Part shown: piece after piece, positions 29,324 to 32,550 of the stretch
Numbering within the stretch: the first letter of the stretch is position 1
Layout of the letters: each line of letters starts with the position of its first letter
Source: Ectocarpus siliculosus
Lineage: Eukaryota; Sar; Phaeophyceae; Ectocarpales; Ectocarpaceae
Direction of reading: 5' to 3'
NCBI GenBank assembly: GCA_000310025.1
Contig: FN649733.1
Coordinates: 2,340,905-2,373,454 of the forward strand
DNA: 32,550 nucleotides
Notes under the pieces: generated by a model
What the model saw: the letters and a program-made list of their open reading frames with translations, nothing else
Databases searched by the model: none
Told to the model about the DNA's origin: nothing
Program-made: the position numbers and the translations under genes

Positions 29324-31379
29324 TTACCCCTTGTCGCAGCGTCTTTTTTTCCCTTCCGACTTTGCTTTCTTCGGTTGCTGTTTCGTGCTTCCGCTAATAG
29401 TGTCCTGGTCGCTTGAGGCCCTCTTCCTCTTCTCCTTGGTGCTTCCATTGCTGCTGTTGTGCGACAGGGCATTTGACGAATTTCCTTTCTTCCCCTCCTT
29501 CATCTTCTTTGTCGTCTTCTTCACCGTCTTCTTCGCGTTCTTCTTCACCGCTTTCTTCACCGTCGTCTTCTTTTTCTGCACCTTATCCACCTTCTTTGCC
29601 TTGGGCTTTTTCTTTTTGGGTTGTTGCTTTTGTTGTTGCACCAAACGCCCACCACTACTGCCACCGCCGCCACTTCCTTTGGCGTCCGAACTGGCCTCGA
29701 ACAGCCCACCGCTGTTAGACCCGTGCCCCCAGCAGGGCTTTGCACCTGGGCACGTTTCCAGGGGTTGTTTGTCTGGCTGGCCTTCGCCACCGGGGTGTGA
29801 AGACGCCTCAAGCTTGACATGCCAACCTGGTTCGGGGCCTGACAAAACAAAAGAGAGAGATGGACGGGCGAAAATGATGCGGATGAACGGAGGGTGATCG
29901 CGATGTCGAGATTGGCCTTTGCACAAGGTCGATGCGCCCTGACCCTCCAAACAATCGAAAAGTTTTTCGGACGTGCGCCTCCTAATCGTATCGTAGGACA
30001 CACGTTTTTGGTTGGAGCTACATCCATACATTCTGCGTGATGACGTCGAAAATCACCAGCGGATATAGGCACAAAAGAAAAGGTAATATGGGAAGGGAGG
30101 GGGGTGCATACAGCAAAAATGTTAAGGTGCGGTGGGCGGTAAGAATTAAGCTAACATTCAGAGGCGAGCAGAGATTGGCGGGGATATCAGAAGACATACA
30201 TCTAACCTCTTTGCAGCACAAGAGTACCTGGGTCATCCCCATTGGGGTTTACGGCACACACCTGAAGGTTAAGGGGCTGGCTTGCCTGACGTACGATAGG
30301 CGGTACAAAGCAACCCAGTTAGTTGTTGGGCTGAACGAATGCTTCTCAAGTCAGGATGGTATAGACGAGATAGCTCCCCGGAGCCAGACCTAGTTAACTT
30401 TAAGGCGTGTCAACACTATCAACGAAGACAAACAACGAGAACAAACAAAGCAGCAGCAGAAGCACCAGCACCAGCAGCAGCAGAAGCACCAGCAACTAAC
30501 ACTGATCGGAATGGTGCAACAAAGCTCACTTGCGGGACGCGGAGACGCCTTCCCGCTGCCTACAGCAACAAGCCTGCTTTCCCTCTCGCGGCGAAGGTCC
30601 GACCCCCAGATGACCCTTCCCAGGATCGATCGGCGTCTAATAGGCTGAGCGGCGTGCTCCACTTGCTGGTGCTGCGATTCGGAGCGTGCTTCAGAGCTGC
30701 CATTTCGAAGTTGTGATTCTGAACGGTCTTTGGTGCCGTCTCGAAGATGGTCGCTGCTTCTGATGCTCCCGTCCTTGGATGCCCCGTCTCTGAAGGAGGG
30801 TTGGCCGTGCTGTCGGCTTCCGCTGGCGTCAACCTCTCCGTCTCTGGGTTGATCGTAGTCTAGATCGGCGTTCCCATGGGCACCGCCGCAGCCACTCGTT
30901 TCTCCTCGCCCATCACCGACACCTACGGCCAACGCGAAGCCCGAGCCGTCTTCGAGGGGCCTGTTGCTGCTGAACAGGCTTCCGGACAAACCGACATGTC
31001 GACCATCGTCATCATCACCACAACCAAGAACAAAGCTGCCATCGTCGTGAAGACCAACACCGGTTGCCGCCACGGGCGTTAAACGTTTCGAGCGGCCTGA
31101 ACCCGTGGTAACCGACGTCGACTGTTGTGCGTCACGGGCGGCTGCATTTCCTTCCGTTGTTCCTCCGCCGACGGGCACAGTGGCTTGCGCCGGCGGCGTC
31201 AGGTTCGCGATTTTGCTCTCGGAATGGTTCATTTTGGGCCTCTTGGGGTTACGGTTGCTGCAGGCGGCAGTGCCTTTGCCTTCGGCGCTCAGACCTCTGT
31301 TCTTGGAGCTGCTAGCCTCTTCGGCGATGGCTAAGGACAGCGCTTGAGCCGCCTTGGCAAAGTCTTTCGAAGCTGCCAT
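29324..31379 (-). CDS. Candidate two-exon gene: low-complexity protein with lysine-rich C-terminus
   Basis: Exon 1 (31,379-30,530) starts at an ATG in strong context (GCCATGGCA), encoding MAASKDFAKAAQALSLAIAE followed by Ser/Gly/Asp-rich sequence (GDDDDGR; repeated LRDG/SESQ segments) and a basic segment (RRRSILGRVIWGSDLRRERE). Donor GTGAGC follows in phase 1. The best acceptor downstream is TTTTGTTTTGTCAG ending at 29,839, and exon 2 (29,838-29,324) is in matching phase: SPEPGWHVKLEASS, a CPGAKPCWGHG segment, then KKKKPKAKK and repeated KKxxKK before a basic end. The predicted product is 454 residues, probably nuclear from its charge (inference). No named family is recognised. An additional small exon within the 691-bp intron is possible; the two exons could also belong to separate genes. 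Confidence 0.5.
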
Positions 31380-31415
31380 GGCTCTGTAGGCCGAACCGAG
31401 ATCAACCTGATTCAA

Positions 31416-32550
31416 CGAAGCAAGCCCGAGAGGGGAGACGGGTGGTGCCGGGCGCTTAGAGGAAGTTGATTTTTCTCAGAGAAAGAGGGTGACGCGTTGG
31501 ACTAACGTCAGCATGTTCACACCAAAATCAAGGAGACACTAGAGATCCAAGGTGCAACCACGCACCTTCGCCTCGCTCTTAAAAACGCCTCTCACCAAAG
31601 GGTACCTGGTCGGTAGCTTCACGAGAGTTGCCCTCCCGAACGAGAAAATCGGGGAGAGGTTACCATGACAGGAGACGAAAATACGTGTCGCGAAGGAACA
31701 TGAAAGAGCCACAACTATTGGGCATCACCGCCAACCAAGAAGAGCGAACTATGTACGCTATCACGGCGAAACATCGAAGAGCTATGACATCACGATGCAC
31801 ACAAAACACCAAGCGAGGGCGCAAAAAAAAGTCTTCCCGCACACCTACCCGACACACACACACCCCCGGGAGGGGGACGAAATTTTTTTTCGTGGTACAT
31901 TTTTTTGGAGGCTTTGTTGGCTTTCTCCCTCTCCATTGCGTGTGCTTGCGTGTGCTGGTGTTTACGGCACGCAGAAGTGCACAAGGACCTTGTTACCAGG
32001 TAGTTGTTTGATAGGTTTGAGATAGTTAATGGTGTGTACATTCGGCGCCGGAAGATTGTTACTTCGTATAAATATAGCTTAGGAGTACATACAGTGCTTG
32101 GGGACACGCCCCCCCTCAAGCTAGAAGTATTCTATCTTAGAACTTCCCAATGCTTCTGGTACAAGTCCGCGACATTTGACCTTGGGCGAATATGGCGAAA
32201 TAACACACGACACACACCCCAGAACCAAAGGACGCATAAATACCATGCGTCAAAACGTCATCAATCCAAGCATACTCAAGCCGGCAACATGCCGAAGAGG
32301 GGCTGCCGATGAGCCTACGGCGGCGGTGGCATCACCTTCACCACGTACGTGCAGCACTCGTCCACAACTAATTGTAATTAATTGCCGTGCGTTCAAGGAT
32401 TATTATTCACTCCCCCAGGCCCCTCCACCTCCCTCACCCAGACTAAACCGCCGTTTCTTCGAGCGCTTTTTCGCCCCGAGCGCCTTCGCCCTACCTCCTC
32501 GTCCCCCCTCACCCCCACACCTCACCCTCCCCCTCCTCCTCCTCCACCCC
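31416..32550. other. No recognised gene; pyrimidine-rich end
   Basis: Includes the presumed promoter side of the minus-strand gene starting at 31,379. Open frames (31,628-32,011 plus, 31,790-32,119 minus) have no domains. From about 32,410 to the end the plus strand is C/T-rich (CCTCC, CCCTCACCC). No clear promoter motif was identified. Confidence 0.45.

Noticed and set aside
29331-29897. Phe-rich plus-strand ORF resembling a membrane protein
   Set aside because: It is the antisense of a lysine-codon-rich tail (AAG/AAA read as CTT/TTT).

Overview
The window looks like nuclear DNA of a brown alga (Phaeophyceae) or a close stramenopile. This is an inference from three signals. (1) A five-exon gene with GT-AG introns encodes a secreted/membrane protein with a signal peptide, a Notch-type LNR module, about 27 'GGA' beta-helix repeats of the polymorphic-outer-membrane-protein type and a polytopic membrane domain. 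(2) An ankyrin-repeat gene carries the ATPDQWAEWL leader and an EEGVFRRIVGFL C-terminus that I associate with Ectocarpus ankyrin proteins. (3) The DNA is rich in decayed transposons with few open genes. No bacterial gene order, rRNA or tRNA was seen.

Layout. 0.1-0.4 kb: G-rich TTGGG-type repeat. 0.59-1.39 kb: PIF/Harbinger-like MITE. 1.85-9.07 kb: the LNR/beta-helix/membrane gene on the plus strand, the best-supported gene here. 9.1-11.0 kb: intergenic, with a ~73-bp tandem repeat. 11.0-15.5 kb (minus strand): decayed DIRS-like tyrosine-recombinase retrotransposon, with RT, RNase H and tyrosine recombinase recognisable but broken by frameshifts and stops. Its N-terminal reading frame contains an array of about 16 small hairpins. 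16.3-17.2 kb: direct repeats and a 604-bp hAT-like MITE with 8-bp target duplications. 17.6-18.6 kb: 21-bp tandem repeat and a Gag-like minus-strand ORF with a Cys/His motif. 21-22 kb: diverged ~480-bp tandem duplication. 22.0-23.5 kb: ankyrin-repeat pseudogene. 23.5-27.7 kb: nothing recognised. 27.7-28.3 kb: a second G-rich repeat sharing its core with the first, followed by 36-bp repeats. 28.8-31.4 kb (minus strand): a small candidate ORF and a candidate two-exon gene for a low-complexity protein with a lysine-rich tail. 31.4-32.55 kb: no recognised gene.

The most unusual structure is the hairpin array at 14,658-15,314. Each unit has a hexaloop (TGTCCG on the plus strand, CGGACA on the minus strand) closed by a GG/CC clamp, with outer stems that differ from unit to unit but stay complementary. 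Measurable spacings between loops of the same orientation are multiples of three, most often 45 nt. The loop encodes Ala-Asp-Thr in one minus-strand frame that runs on into the reverse transcriptase, interrupted only by two TAA codons. A 312-nt block of six hairpins is duplicated with identical spacing, and several stem pairs differ between the two blocks by compensating changes. This suggests a sequence constrained both as peptide and as base-paired structure.
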